Source: Pithys albifrons albifrons
Lineage: Eukaryota > Chordata > Aves > Passeriformes > Thamnophilidae
Direction: 5' to 3'
Assembly: GCF_047495875.1 (NCBI RefSeq)
Contig: NC_092471.1
Span: 13,227,001 to 13,291,000 of the forward strand
Length of the DNA: 64,000 bases
This document shows, piece after piece, positions 26,201 through 38,200 of this stretch. How positions within the stretch are numbered: position 1 is the first letter of the stretch; every line of letters starts with the position of its first letter. The notes under the pieces were generated by a model. That model ran no database searches. It was not told where the DNA came from and saw only the letters and a program-made list of their open reading frames with translations. The position numbers and the translations under genes were made by a program.

Positions 26201-29200
26201 GAAGCTGCCTGTAGCCACCTGCCCCACCAGCACTGCTCCCAGAGATTCTGACACCCCAGCTCTGAAGAGCATTGCTCTCCCTGCGCACACAGAACTGTGC
26301 TTTGGCCTTAGCAGTCAAAAAGAATTTGGGATTTGCAAGCAGCTTGGCACTTGCAAGTGAATTTCCCACACATTTGGCAGTGGCTGGGGCCAGTGCCCAG
26401 ACAGTGGTGGTGGAGAGCATTGGCGAGTCTGAAGCTCTGCTCTTTGCTGACCAAGATCACTGCTCTGGCTGATGGTGTGCGGTCACCTACACCAGGAGAG
26501 GTTCCTGGGGACCCCGAGTGCTGCCACAGCTGCCCCAGCTGCTGCAGAGCAGGGCTGTGCCTGCAGAGGAGCAGCCATTTACTCCCCACAGACCTTTGGG
26601 GCTGTATCTTTGCTGAGACAGTAGAAATCCCACTGCCAGGATTCAGTCCAGCCCCAGTTCTGCACTCAGAGCCCTCCATCCCCAGCACCCTGCCCAGAGG
26701 TCCCAGTGCAGCTGTGAGCACCCAGCATCAGGGAATCATCTGTGTGTGCCATCTTCTTAACTTGGAGCCAAAAAGATGAGGTTGGTCACTGGAGAGACCC
26801 TTTTGGCTACCTCAGCATGCCCTTTCCTGCTTTCCTCCTGCTCTCCCACCGGCCACGTTGCTCCTCAGGTAGAAGCATAAAAGTCAGGCAGTTGGAATTA
26901 CTTTCCGCTGCCCTTGTACCTGCTTTGCATTCTCCCGTAATCTCCCGGGCTGTCAATCTTGTACCGTCGCAGGCTCTCAATTCCCAGGGAAGCTAAAGAC
27001 ATATATATTGCACAAAGAGATCCGTGGGCTGGCGCTAAAAATGGAATACACCTCGCTCCGAGTGCTGCAGACGGCCTGGCAATACACTGGGTGTGAATTA
27101 TGATACTGTAATTCAAGCTTTGTCAAACAGTGGGGCTTAATTAGAATATATATATAATTGTAAAAACTAAAAAGCTGACGAGTACAATTGTGCGTTTGAG
27201 CTGCCTGCTACAGAAAATAATGAGGAGAGAATACATTAAGGCACAAAACCCTTCTACCTTCAAAGAGCAGCTAGCTCTGATTAAAAATACCCCCGGCAAG
27301 GCAAGGGGACTCAGCAAGAGGCAGAAGAATCTGCCGGGCTGGCTTGGTCATAACTCTCACCCCTGTTCCAAGCTTCTGCCTGGCACAGCTGCAGCCTTTG
27401 GGTCCCCTCACTTCCCCACACTGTCATTGGGAGTTTCAAATTAGGTACCATGAGATGTCCTGGCTTGGTCTCTTTGGATTGTCAGATGAAAAAATGATAT
27501 GGTAAATGTGTCTCAATTTCCTGTTTCCCCCCACCATGGAGCTGCAGTCCCACAGATGCTTCAGTGCCCTTGGCTGATGGGATGCAGGGCTTAAATCAGC
27601 CCCAGCTACCCCTGGGGATTTGTGTTTTCTCCCAGCAGCCAGAGAGCAGTTTTTCCAAGGACCCATTGCAAGGATGGGGGGGAAAAACCCCCAGGCTAGC
27701 CTAGTCATCAACCCTAATGAAGATCCCATAGTGCTCCCCAGCACAGAGCAACCAGCTGAGGATGGTTTTGCATATCATTGGTATTATGGCCCTGTAACAG
27801 GTTGTAGGGGTGTGGAGATGTCCTGCGGGGAAGGTGACACTCAGGGCATGCAGGACCCTGAGTGCTGTGTGGACATTACAGATAAACTCTGCTGCAGCTT
27901 ATCAGCTCATAAGTGCTGCTGTGTAGAAAATGTGCCCCCGGCTTCTCCCGAAAAGTATAAACCCTTAACATAAAAATCCTCTGTGCTGTACGCGGGTTCC
28001 CTTCAGAGGATGGGCTTTGGAAACTTCACTCCTCCAGTGATCACAGAGCAGTGTTGGGTCCCTAGGAGCAGAGGGATTTGCACAGGACAGTGCAGGGAGC
28101 AGCAGTGCTGCCTCCCAAAAAACTGCATGTGCAAGGTAAACACATATACCAAGGGCTGGTGGGGCTTTCAGTGTCTGGCTGTGGAGTGCTGGGTTTGTTA
28201 CTGCATAATAACTGAATAAAAGAGTGAGGAGTGTGTTTCAGTCCTATCTGTTGGAACAAGCAGGGGAGTTTGCATGCCTGTGATGGTAGCACTCTGTTAT
28301 TGATCCATGAAAGGTGTAATATGTCTCTACACCCTTTGCATGAAATAGAGATGTTGTCATCTTTAGTTAACTGGCAATTATTATTAATCCTTGCCAACGC
28401 CTATGGGAATCCTGGAAAAGGATGTCAGTTTGCTGTGGATGGCAGTGAGAAAGCCCTGGCTAACATGCTGTGCCAAGCACTGCAGCTCCTTGGAAAGGTT
28501 TTACTGGGCAATTCAGTGCATCAGCAGTTTTCCCAACCCTCACTTGGGCAGCATTCACACCTTTCCCACCAGTGTGGGGAAAGCCACTGGGATGCAGCTC
28601 CACCCCATGACACTCCAGCATTGCTCTTTATATCAGCCCTGAGAGCATGGAGAGCCCTGAGCACCTTTTACCGCTCTGGGCCCTGTCATCTGTCAGCTGG
28701 CTCTTCAGAAAGTGCTTTTGGAAGTGACACGCTCCTCTTGTGCTGTGGGGAGAAATGCCGGGGAGAGCTGTCAGCCCATGGCCCCGCCACAGCAGCATCT
28801 CTGTCCAGCCCCACAGCCCCCACAGCCTTTCAGCAGAAGAAAAGGAGCTGCACACACTCCACAGCTCCCCCTCTGTATGCTCCTCCCACTTTGTATTTGG
28901 GCTCTTATATCGGAGGTGAAGCACAGGGAGGATTTGCTAACACAGGACTTGGTGTGCAGCGATTCAGTGCCTTAATATTTACTTAATCACGGAGAGTAGA
29001 GGGACCGAGGGAGACAGAAAGGATGGTTCCTGGCATACCAATGCAAGTTGGTGCTGCTGCCACATCCTGCCAGCTCGCACAGTGATGGTGCATTTCCCCC
29101 AGCGGAGTTTGTAACACTTCTTGTCCCACCAGAGGCGTGACGTGGGTTTCCCCTTCCACCTGTTTGTAAGCACGGTTTAAAATAGAAGGATGAGAATGAT

Positions 29201-32200
29201 GGAGGCCCTGTTGATTCCTGAAAATCCAGTGAAGACTGGGGGAAAATCCGTGCTGGGAAAGGGAAAAAGGGAAACTGTGTGAAATTGTCAGACTGACAAG
29301 CCTGGGATAGTTGGCCACAGTAGCGATGAGTGTGTTAGGTCTCAGCAGGGATGTTGGTGGTTCAGCAGTCCCCTGTGCAAGCTCTGGAGCTGGGCAGGTG
29401 TTTTTCTGTGGTATAGGTGGCCTTGTGTGTTCCTCACTTTGCTCCATTGCACCGCCAGACCACTTGCTAGCCCGTGACTTCATCTAGTGAGTTTATCAGA
29501 GCAGGAGAGCATCACCTGTCTCATAGTGCCAATATTTCACCAGCAGTAAGGCCCAAGAGGGAGGTATTTTGGGAAGGGATGAGTGGGATGTGGAGGGAGA
29601 CTGAGGGTGCCAGCTGCAGCCCTGCTGTGCTGAGCAAGAGTCTCTTCCATGTGCCTCTCTCTGTGGATTTCACGTGGATATCCCTGCACTGTCTGCTGCC
29701 AGCCATTCCTCCAGGCTCTTACGAAAACGTTGGCATTGTCCAGCTCAGTGAGAAACACCACATGGGCTGGAATACTCATTCCTTACACACTCCTCTCAGC
29801 AGCGCCTAATGCCGAACCTTTGCCACAGGAGAGATAAGCCTGTAGCTACTTCCCAGCCACAGACCCTGCACATACATCACCCTCAGGTTTGCTGAGTGTG
29901 TGTTTAACAGACGGCAAATGAGATGAGATGTGATGTGTGAGTAACTGGAACCGGAGCTGCAGCTGTTGCAGTACTTAGTGACCACTCTCAGTAGAAGTTT
30001 TTCACTGAAATGCTGATACCTGCTTTCTGATGGACTGGTGCCTTGCCGTTGTTATTGTCCTTGTCAGTAAAGCTTTAAATTTATTCATGAAGCATGCTGG
30101 AGCTCAGGTGGCAATAGCTAAATCCATTTAGCAGTAGGAATAAGAGGAAAGCCATTTTAATGTTCCCTTGCAGTGCTGCAGTACTTAGCAAACCCAAAGG
30201 ATATTAATTACTCAGCATGGTCTGAGATGTAAAAGCATGAATTTATCAAGACAAATACATTCAGAACTAGGGTAAGTCAACAGTAATTAATGCCATGCAA
30301 AAAAAAAGACAGACAAAAAGAAGGATTAGCTGGTCCTGTTGCAGGAGAACATGATGTAGTGCTGAGTTATCCCTGGGATATGGGACTGGAATTGTGGTAA
30401 AGCATCTCTAACAAAAAAATCTGCCTCTGCCTGTCAGGTATATCCCTGGAATGGGGATTTGGTCCTGGTTCACATTTCCAAGGCAGAATGTTGCAGGCGG
30501 CCTCTGAAATGCTAAGTTGTGCTTGGCAGCCAGCAGCAGCATTTTCTTATGAAGCCTTTGATGTTGAAAGGCACTTGAGAAGAAGAGGGGCATAGGGTTT
30601 TTTTGTTTTTCACTGAATTTGTCTGCACTGTCCCTGTGTTTTCATGGTGTTTAGCAAACATATAATTGTGAGCACAGCTACAGATGAGTGGCAGCTCACG
30701 AGATGAATTGGTAGGCTCTCCTTGACAAATTTAAGCATAGCATGTGTCTTTATGCTGCATCCATTAGGGCAGACAAATGGAAAATCCAGAGATAACTGCT
30801 CTGCAATTTAACAGTCACAGCATTTGGAGAGGGCTGATGTCTTCCTCATCACCAATGTTGGGTCAGGCTTGGAAAAAAAACAGCAAAAAACTAAAGTAAT
30901 TTGAGCAAACGAGTCTAGCTGTGCTGTATTTAAAGGTGGTTTAGTTTGTGTGGAGTGAGTACACTCAGTGCTGATGCTTTGTCTCCAGGTCATGGGGATG
31001 ATGCAGGTGACTTCAGCCTAGAAGATGCCCTGTTTGACCTCACCACCAAGCGACGTATGTCACATTTATGTATTGTTTTAAAGATGAGAATACAAATGGA
31101 TGTTAATAGATGCAATTTAGTCTTTGGTATCCAATGCTGGTGGGAGGGTGGTGGAGGATACAGCTACCTCATCATCTCTGCCTGGGAGACACAGAGCCCA
31201 GGTTTGTGGACAGGTGGGGCTGGGGCCAGTCCTTGGAAAGCTGGCTGCTGACCAGGTGCCCTGTGCTTCCTGGCTCCTGTTAGGAACCACAAAGGCACAG
31301 TACACCTGTGTTCTGACATAGCAGTGGCACTGAACACATCCTTTTGGCTTCCTCGCATCCATTAGTTACACCTACCATCAGACTCGGCCCCATTGGCCTG
31401 GAAGCCAGCACATCAATCCCTCTGTTCTCCAACCAGTGAGGGCAGCTCATTGTGCCTGCCCACGCAGGGGCAGTGCCGGGTCCTTCCCTGGCCCCACTGC
31501 AATGTGGCACCTGAGAAAGCAGCAACCTAAGTTACACTGTTGCACATCAGTCAAAGGAAACTCCCTTCTGAAAGGGGTGCCTTGCTGCTGGAATGCTGAC
31601 ATTCAGCATTTGGTGTTTTACACCCTAAAGAGAGAACCTAACTTCCAGCACAGCAGCTGATGGGAGGAGGCTCATCTCCCTCCCTGGCACATGTTACATG
31701 CCTTCCCCAGCTCCGAGGGCTGAGCCCAAGAGTGCTCTGCACCCAGACACATCTCCAGCTCCACTTTGCTGCCCAGCCATGGAGATGCTGTGGTGGAGCT
31801 GAAAATACCAGCACCCAGGACCCCTCACTGCCCATCCCTCCCCCTGTGGCTCCTGGTGACTGTCTCCAGACCCACTGCCTGTGTTTGCTCCACGAGCCAT
31901 GCTGGGCTCTGGGATCACACCCACATATATTTAAGTGAAAGCTGTAAGATGGTTATAGCTTAACCTCTTATGCTATGCTCTAACACCAACAGATACTTGT
32001 GCTGTTACATTGCAGATTATGCAGAACAGAGCATCAGGATGCTCTGTGCAGCTCTCCTGTGGCATGCTGGGTTCAGCAGGAGTGGGATGCGATAGGCCAT
32101 GGGGTATGAGACTTGGGCACAGGGCTGACTCAACTCATCTAGGAGTTTGCAAGCTGTTTAATATAGCATGTGAAGAGACCTGGTTAGAAATCACTAATGG

Positions 32201-35200
32201 CCATCTCATGTATAGGGAAAGCAGCATTCCCCAGGCTGGGGTCCCAGCAGTGAGTGGGGGAAAGAGGCAGCACTGTCCCTGCAGCCTCCCCAGCTGCTGC
32301 ATCTCACTCTGGATTCATCATGTCACCCTCAGAAAAGCAAATCAAGAGTCTGGAGTCAGGTCACATCAAACCACAGCGATGCACTGAAAATGAAGCCCAG
32401 CAGCACCACTCCAGTCTAACGGAAATTAATGGGAATGGAGCAGCCACAGCTCTTGCTCATAATTTATTCATATACTTGGTAATGCCAGCCACTATTAATA
32501 GGTAGTGGTTTCCATATTGTCCCCTCCCTCCTCCCTCAAAGGCTGGCTGTATCTTGTTTTAGCCCAGGAGCAGTCAGGGGGGCTGGGATCTGGGTATCAG
32601 GGTGAGACCACAATCCCTCCAGCTAACAGGGAACCTCCCATACATAACACAGCACTGTCATTGAACTGACTGACCCACCAGGGGACAATGAAACATTGGC
32701 AACTTGCTCCTAGTTTCCAAACTATCCTGTACTGTGTCTGTCTTTGCCTGTTTGCTGCTGTCTTCAGGAGCCTTAATTCAGAGCAGATTGTTACAGCTCC
32801 CTCCTCTTTGCGCTGCCATCCCAGCACCGCAGTGCCCTGCAGAGTGCTCTCCTTGTCCATGGGTAGCCCTGCTCCCTGTGGCCATGCATTGTGTGCAGGG
32901 GGTTCGTGGCTCTGGGCCCTGAGTGTACAAATGCAGATGTCATAAAGTCATGGTGAAATCTTTGCCGTTTATTCTCAATCCAGAAGTGACATTTTCAGTG
33001 ATGCCCATGATTAACATTCTTCCTCCCCATCTGTTTTGTCACAGCCACTCCCAAGGGCCCCAGAAAGCCTGCAGGTGGAACAGGTGAGACCTTCTTGCAT
33101 TGCACTTCCTCTCATCTCATTTTCCCATGGGGGTTTGAACTGTGTGAGCCCCCACTGGCTGCCTATGTGTGGCTGTGTGCTGCCATCTCAGCAGGTGCTT
33201 TGGAACCCCTTTACTTGCCCATGGGGAAGCTGGAGCCAGTGTGTGCACATGCACTGCTCCTGTGCAGCCACACAAATGCAATATTGATATTTCTGTCCAT
33301 GCTGAAGGCAAGTGGTAGCAGAGCATTTACAGCCAAGGCTGCATTTTGCACACTTTGCAGTATCCTAATGGAAAAGACACAAATCACTGTTCAGCTGCAC
33401 AAGGGCTTTTGTTCCTGGCTGCATGACACCTGCTAGATTTTCTTCCAGAAGGAAGCCCAGAGGATATTTTCTTTCCTTTTCTTACTTTTTTTTTACTCCA
33501 CAATATCCCTGACCTCTATGGAAAGTCCCAGCCCAGTGACACTTCCTCATCTGTGTGAGAATGTCTCTCCAAGTGTTTGTGCACATCAGATGTTCTGCCT
33601 GGCCAGCTCCCAGCAGTGCCACGGTTGAGGAAGCTCCCTTAAATTCATCCAAGTTTTGTTGCCAGCAGTTCCTTTGGCTCAGTTCTGACCAAAGAGTCCT
33701 ATTTAAATATAGCACGGTCACAGGAGCCGAGGGTTGCTCAACCCCGCTGGAGGAGCCTGAAATAAACTGCAGCAGGGGAGCGCTTGGAAGTGAATCTGCT
33801 CACCCCTGCATGAGGATCTTGGCACAAATTTAAGCAAATTCAACCGACTCCTAGGCCACCATGGTCTCTGCTAGGGAAAAGAAAAGCCAAGTGCCAGAAG
33901 CACGTGCAGGGCTTCAGCATTTGGATTGCAGCCCAAACAAGAGGTTGTTCAATCCAGTAAACTCTCCCTGGGAAATGGACACATGCTGAGGCTTTATCTC
34001 AGCCACCTTCCTCTTCCCCAGGGAGCTTTTTTGGATGGATGATGGCACTGAGGGGCTCCTGCAGTGGGTTCCTGTGCCCTGGTCCCTCTCCTATGCATGC
34101 CCTGTTCAGCTTGGGGTCACTCACGGGTGGCTGCTCATGGAGCAGAGTGTGTCCAGCCACTGGCTTGGTCCCACAGCACCTTCTTATCTGCACCAGCTCT
34201 TAGGAGGTGCTGCAAGATACCGGTGGCACTCCCCCACATTATTTTGGGGTTGTGCTGGGGCTAGGAGTGGGCAGCAGCCACTGCTTGGATGAGGAGAGTG
34301 AAACATTGGCCAGGCTGGTCAGAAGACTCTGCTGTAAGTCACAATTTAGCAGCAGACTGTCTGGATGCCCTTTCCAGCTCCAGTCAGACCTGGGCTCCGG
34401 TAGCCCCCAGCAGTGGCACAGCACCACATGCACAGCTCCCACAACGCTGCTGGGCAGGATGTGTGCCGACAGCCTCACACAGTCCACACAGGCAACAGGG
34501 GTTTAACAATCCCTTCTCTCCTGCAGACTTTGATTTGCTTGATTACTTTGACACACCTCTGGAGACTACCACCAAACCAGCCAAGCCGACTCCAAAGCCT
34601 TTCCCCGGGCCAGGGAAACCAGGTAATGTGGAGGTCCCTGTGGGCTCCAGCATCCCCAGGGCACCCACAGGCAGAGGTGCCCTCAGTGTCAGGGCAGCCA
34701 AACTTGGGGAGAGACCAGAGCCCTGAACTGGCCCAGCACAGCCCCAGTCTCCGTGCAGGAAGGGGCTTTCTCTTCCCAGCACTCGCCTGAACCCACATTT
34801 TAGAGGGGAACACAATTTTGTTCTTTTTCCCCCTCCCTTCAGACAACAGCTTTTGGGATGTCATCCACACCACCACGACCAAGCGGCCAAAAACTACGAG
34901 AGCCCCTCCTAAGCATAACCCAGGTGAGCTTCACATCCACAGCCCTTGTGTCTTCACCCTGCCGACACAGGGAGGGGCTTCGGGACATACTGTGACAGTG
35001 GCACTGCCTTCATCCCATTATTCCCAGCCTCTATCTCTTTGCTCACATGAGAACACCTCAAGAAAAAAACAAATACCAAAAACCACAGAGCAGACAGGGC
35101 ATCTTGGCATTACCTTGCACTTCCCTGGGGGGGTCTCAGTGGTTCCTGGACCATTTTTCATTCCCATGCCTGTTTGAAAGCTGTGAGGTCACCATCCTCC

Positions 35201-38200
35201 CCATCATAGCCTCTCTCAGAACCAGGCTGCTCGGGGTACCAACTGGGCATTCATGGAAGAAAATAACTCCAAGAAGTCAGGTCACAGGCTGTTCCAGCCA
35301 GCACATCAGCATGGTGCAGCCACCTTCTTCCCCTCCATCAGCTGGGCTCTTGGAGTGCCCATTTGGCTCTGACCTTTCCTACTGCCTTCATTTATCCAAT
35401 TGTCTGTCACTCCAGCCATAGCAAGACTTTCTACAGAAAGGATATGTCATTTACCACCACAGTGACTTAGGAGCATGGAATTGGATGGGTTTGGAAGATC
35501 TGCTATGAGGCTGCATGGCAGAACAGAGAGATGCTTGTGTCAGAGACTTTGTGTCTTTCCAACAGTGCTTTTCCCTGGCAAAGCTGAACACTTCCTTGAT
35601 TAGTTTCCTTGAAAAATTGCAGAGTTGCTCAGTCTGTAGCCACACTGCTAACCCCCATCTTGTTTTCTAGGAAAGAATCCTATGGATTTTGACTTGGCTG
35701 ATGCCCTTGATGATAAGAATGACAGGAAAGATCCTGGGAGGCCAGATGTAAGGCCAGGTGAAGGTATGCTGACCTCCCCTCTCCATCCTGCTGTTCCCTG
35801 GGACCTTCAGGACAGCCTCCTCAGCCCCTCCCTGCCAGACACCATCCCCACCAAGTGATGGGATAAAGGGATACAGGCACTGTCTGGTCTGAGGTCCTGC
35901 CCCTAGGCAGCACCTGCCACCCTTGTCCTGCCTGCCCAAACTGGGGATGTTTCCACAGGCAGCTTGGCCCTGGAGAGGGAAGGAGCCCCTGCCTCAACAG
36001 TCCCTGGCAGAGAGGGGCTCTTCCTAATGACCTGCTGCCTGTCTGCATGCAGGTTTTTTTCCCCAAGGTCTCTTTTGACCCATTAAGTTGTGGTGGTTGT
36101 GTTGAGTTCCCCCTGTCCCCATCCATACCTGACAGCTCTTTAACTGAGGGTATGCGCTTCTGGGGTTCGCAATCATTGCCAAGGTGTAAATCTAGAGCAG
36201 GCTGAAGTCCCGGCATAACATGTGCTATGGGCTGGGAGGGTTTTTTTCCATCTCTGAAATACTCCAGTGAATGAATCATTTGTCTATGAGGATTGTTCCC
36301 CTGAGCACTTGAGCTAGGAAACAGACTTTGCACGGCTGGTTTATTGATGTTGGGATGGCCGTATACCCTGCTCGCATGCGTAATTAACAGTCAGGTATTT
36401 TATTACATTGTATTAACTAGGTGACTTGTCTGCACTCTGGTATTCTGGGCTTGCTGAGGTTTCAGGCTCCTGCAGGAAAGGTTGAGGTGTCGAACCACTG
36501 GAACGTGGCACTGGCTACAAACCAGCACATGCATTCCCCCAGCACCACTGTTCCCCTGGACTGTTTGGGACCTCTCCAGGCTCTGGCATAGTTAGGGCAT
36601 TCATTCTTTTTACACCCATTACTAAGCCCATAAATCTGTTTTTTGTGGTAAGCTGATGAATAAGGCAGTCTCGTCCAGGCTGTTAAGGCAAAGGAAACCC
36701 TTCCCAACACACAGCATCAGAGAAGGAGGCTTTTACTGGCTCAGTGCTGGGTCTCTTCTCCCATCATGTGCCCTGCTGCACACCAAGGCTCCCCCTGGGA
36801 CCAAAGCCGAGATGTTCAACAGCACCACTCATTCAGCCACAGATTCACAGAGCACGTTTCTCTGTACTTACCCTGCATGAGTTAAACATGCCACTTTCAC
36901 TGGGCATGCTGGTACTCAGTTCTGCCCCTGAACTGCTTGGTCCCTCCAGGAAGGATAAGGGTCAGCTCCTGCCTGCAGGACCCCAGGCCCAGATGGTGCT
37001 GTCACAGTGTCACCAAAGGCAGGGCAAGGGCACACTGGTCCCTGGCAGCACAGCCACTGCACTCACAAACCACTTCTTCCTGCCACCTCCACTCCCAGCC
37101 AAGGCTAAGCACCAAAACGTTTCATGAACTCTTAAAAACATCAGTTATTTCAGTTAAAAAATAACACAATAGCATTTAAACTTTGATGTAAGCATATTTC
37201 TTTTGAGCAAGACTTAGTCAGTTATACCTCTTCTATGACCTTAAAATAATTTGGGGTTAAACATTTTGTTACCGTCTGGTGGTTGCAAGAGGAGCAGAAC
37301 TGCTTAGTCACCAGTCCTGGTTCTCAGTGGGGTCGGAGCAGCTCATGACCCCAACCTCTGGCACAGCCACGTCTCCCACAGGTGCCAACCCTGCTTGTTC
37401 CTGTTCCTTTTAAAGGGTTTTCAGATGATGACCTGGCCAGCGTTGCAGACAGCGACTACAGGCCAGACAAGAAGAAAGGTAAGTGGGGACCTATGTATGG
37501 TTGTTTGCTTTAGCAGTCACAGCTCGGGCAGTAATCACCAAACTGGCAATTTGGCAATAATCTGCAAACTCCTGGGAAGTCCTAGAAAGACCCTGAACAG
37601 AGCAGCACTCATCTCTATGGCACAGAAAAAAAGAGTCTCAGCCATGGAGCAAGGGAAAAGTTTTTGGCCTCCATGGTCACACCTGGTGCCATCAGTTGGA
37701 GGTGCTTGGTTTTGATCCTGTGAAGGGTCTGAGGCTCTGGCTGCCACCAGGGCAGATGAGACACTTATCTCCCCTATCGCCTAGAGGGCGGGCGGGCGGG
37801 CGGCCACCCCAGTGTTGTGAGGGGGCACACGTCTTTGTTGGCCTTCCACCCCACAACCACCACTGTCTGGAACAAGGGAGAAAACCAGCAACAATCAGAT
37901 AAGCCTGTGCGCTCACAAGGATCCAGGGTATTAAATATTAAAAGCAGGCGCATAAGGAGCTGAACACCACAAGGCCAATCAACATTTAATGAATCCCCGT
38001 GCCAAGGACAAGATACATCAGAGGCATTAACACAACGCTGACCTGCTTCCATAAATTCAGGGTGTAAGTGACTCGGCAAGGACCACAGCTTTCAGTGGGA
38101 GCAGCTTCTCCTCTCAACCCAGTTTCTCCAGGGAAGGTGATGTCAAAATAGACTTCAAGCCTAGTGAGGATTCCCTGACATGTTGGAGCTCAGCCAGTTG

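Larger units (their letters stand above)
13644..30988 (+). other. CD99L2: CD99L2 intron 1 (17.3 kb)
   Basis: This long first intron separates the signal-peptide exon from the ectodomain. It contains the downstream half of the CpG island, poly-G runs (14,592-14,608; 14,711-14,727; 20,774-20,787), a CR1 fragment (19,393-19,660), a minus-strand solo LTR (21,489-22,078), a CAAA microsatellite, a CTCF-type motif (23,946-23,964), a GGTGG-rich stretch (24,380-24,455) and AT-rich, homeodomain-motif-rich segments near 25.6, 27.0 and 30.2 kb. No internal gene was recognised. The longest open frame (28,231-28,986) has no known domain. Confidence 0.85.
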
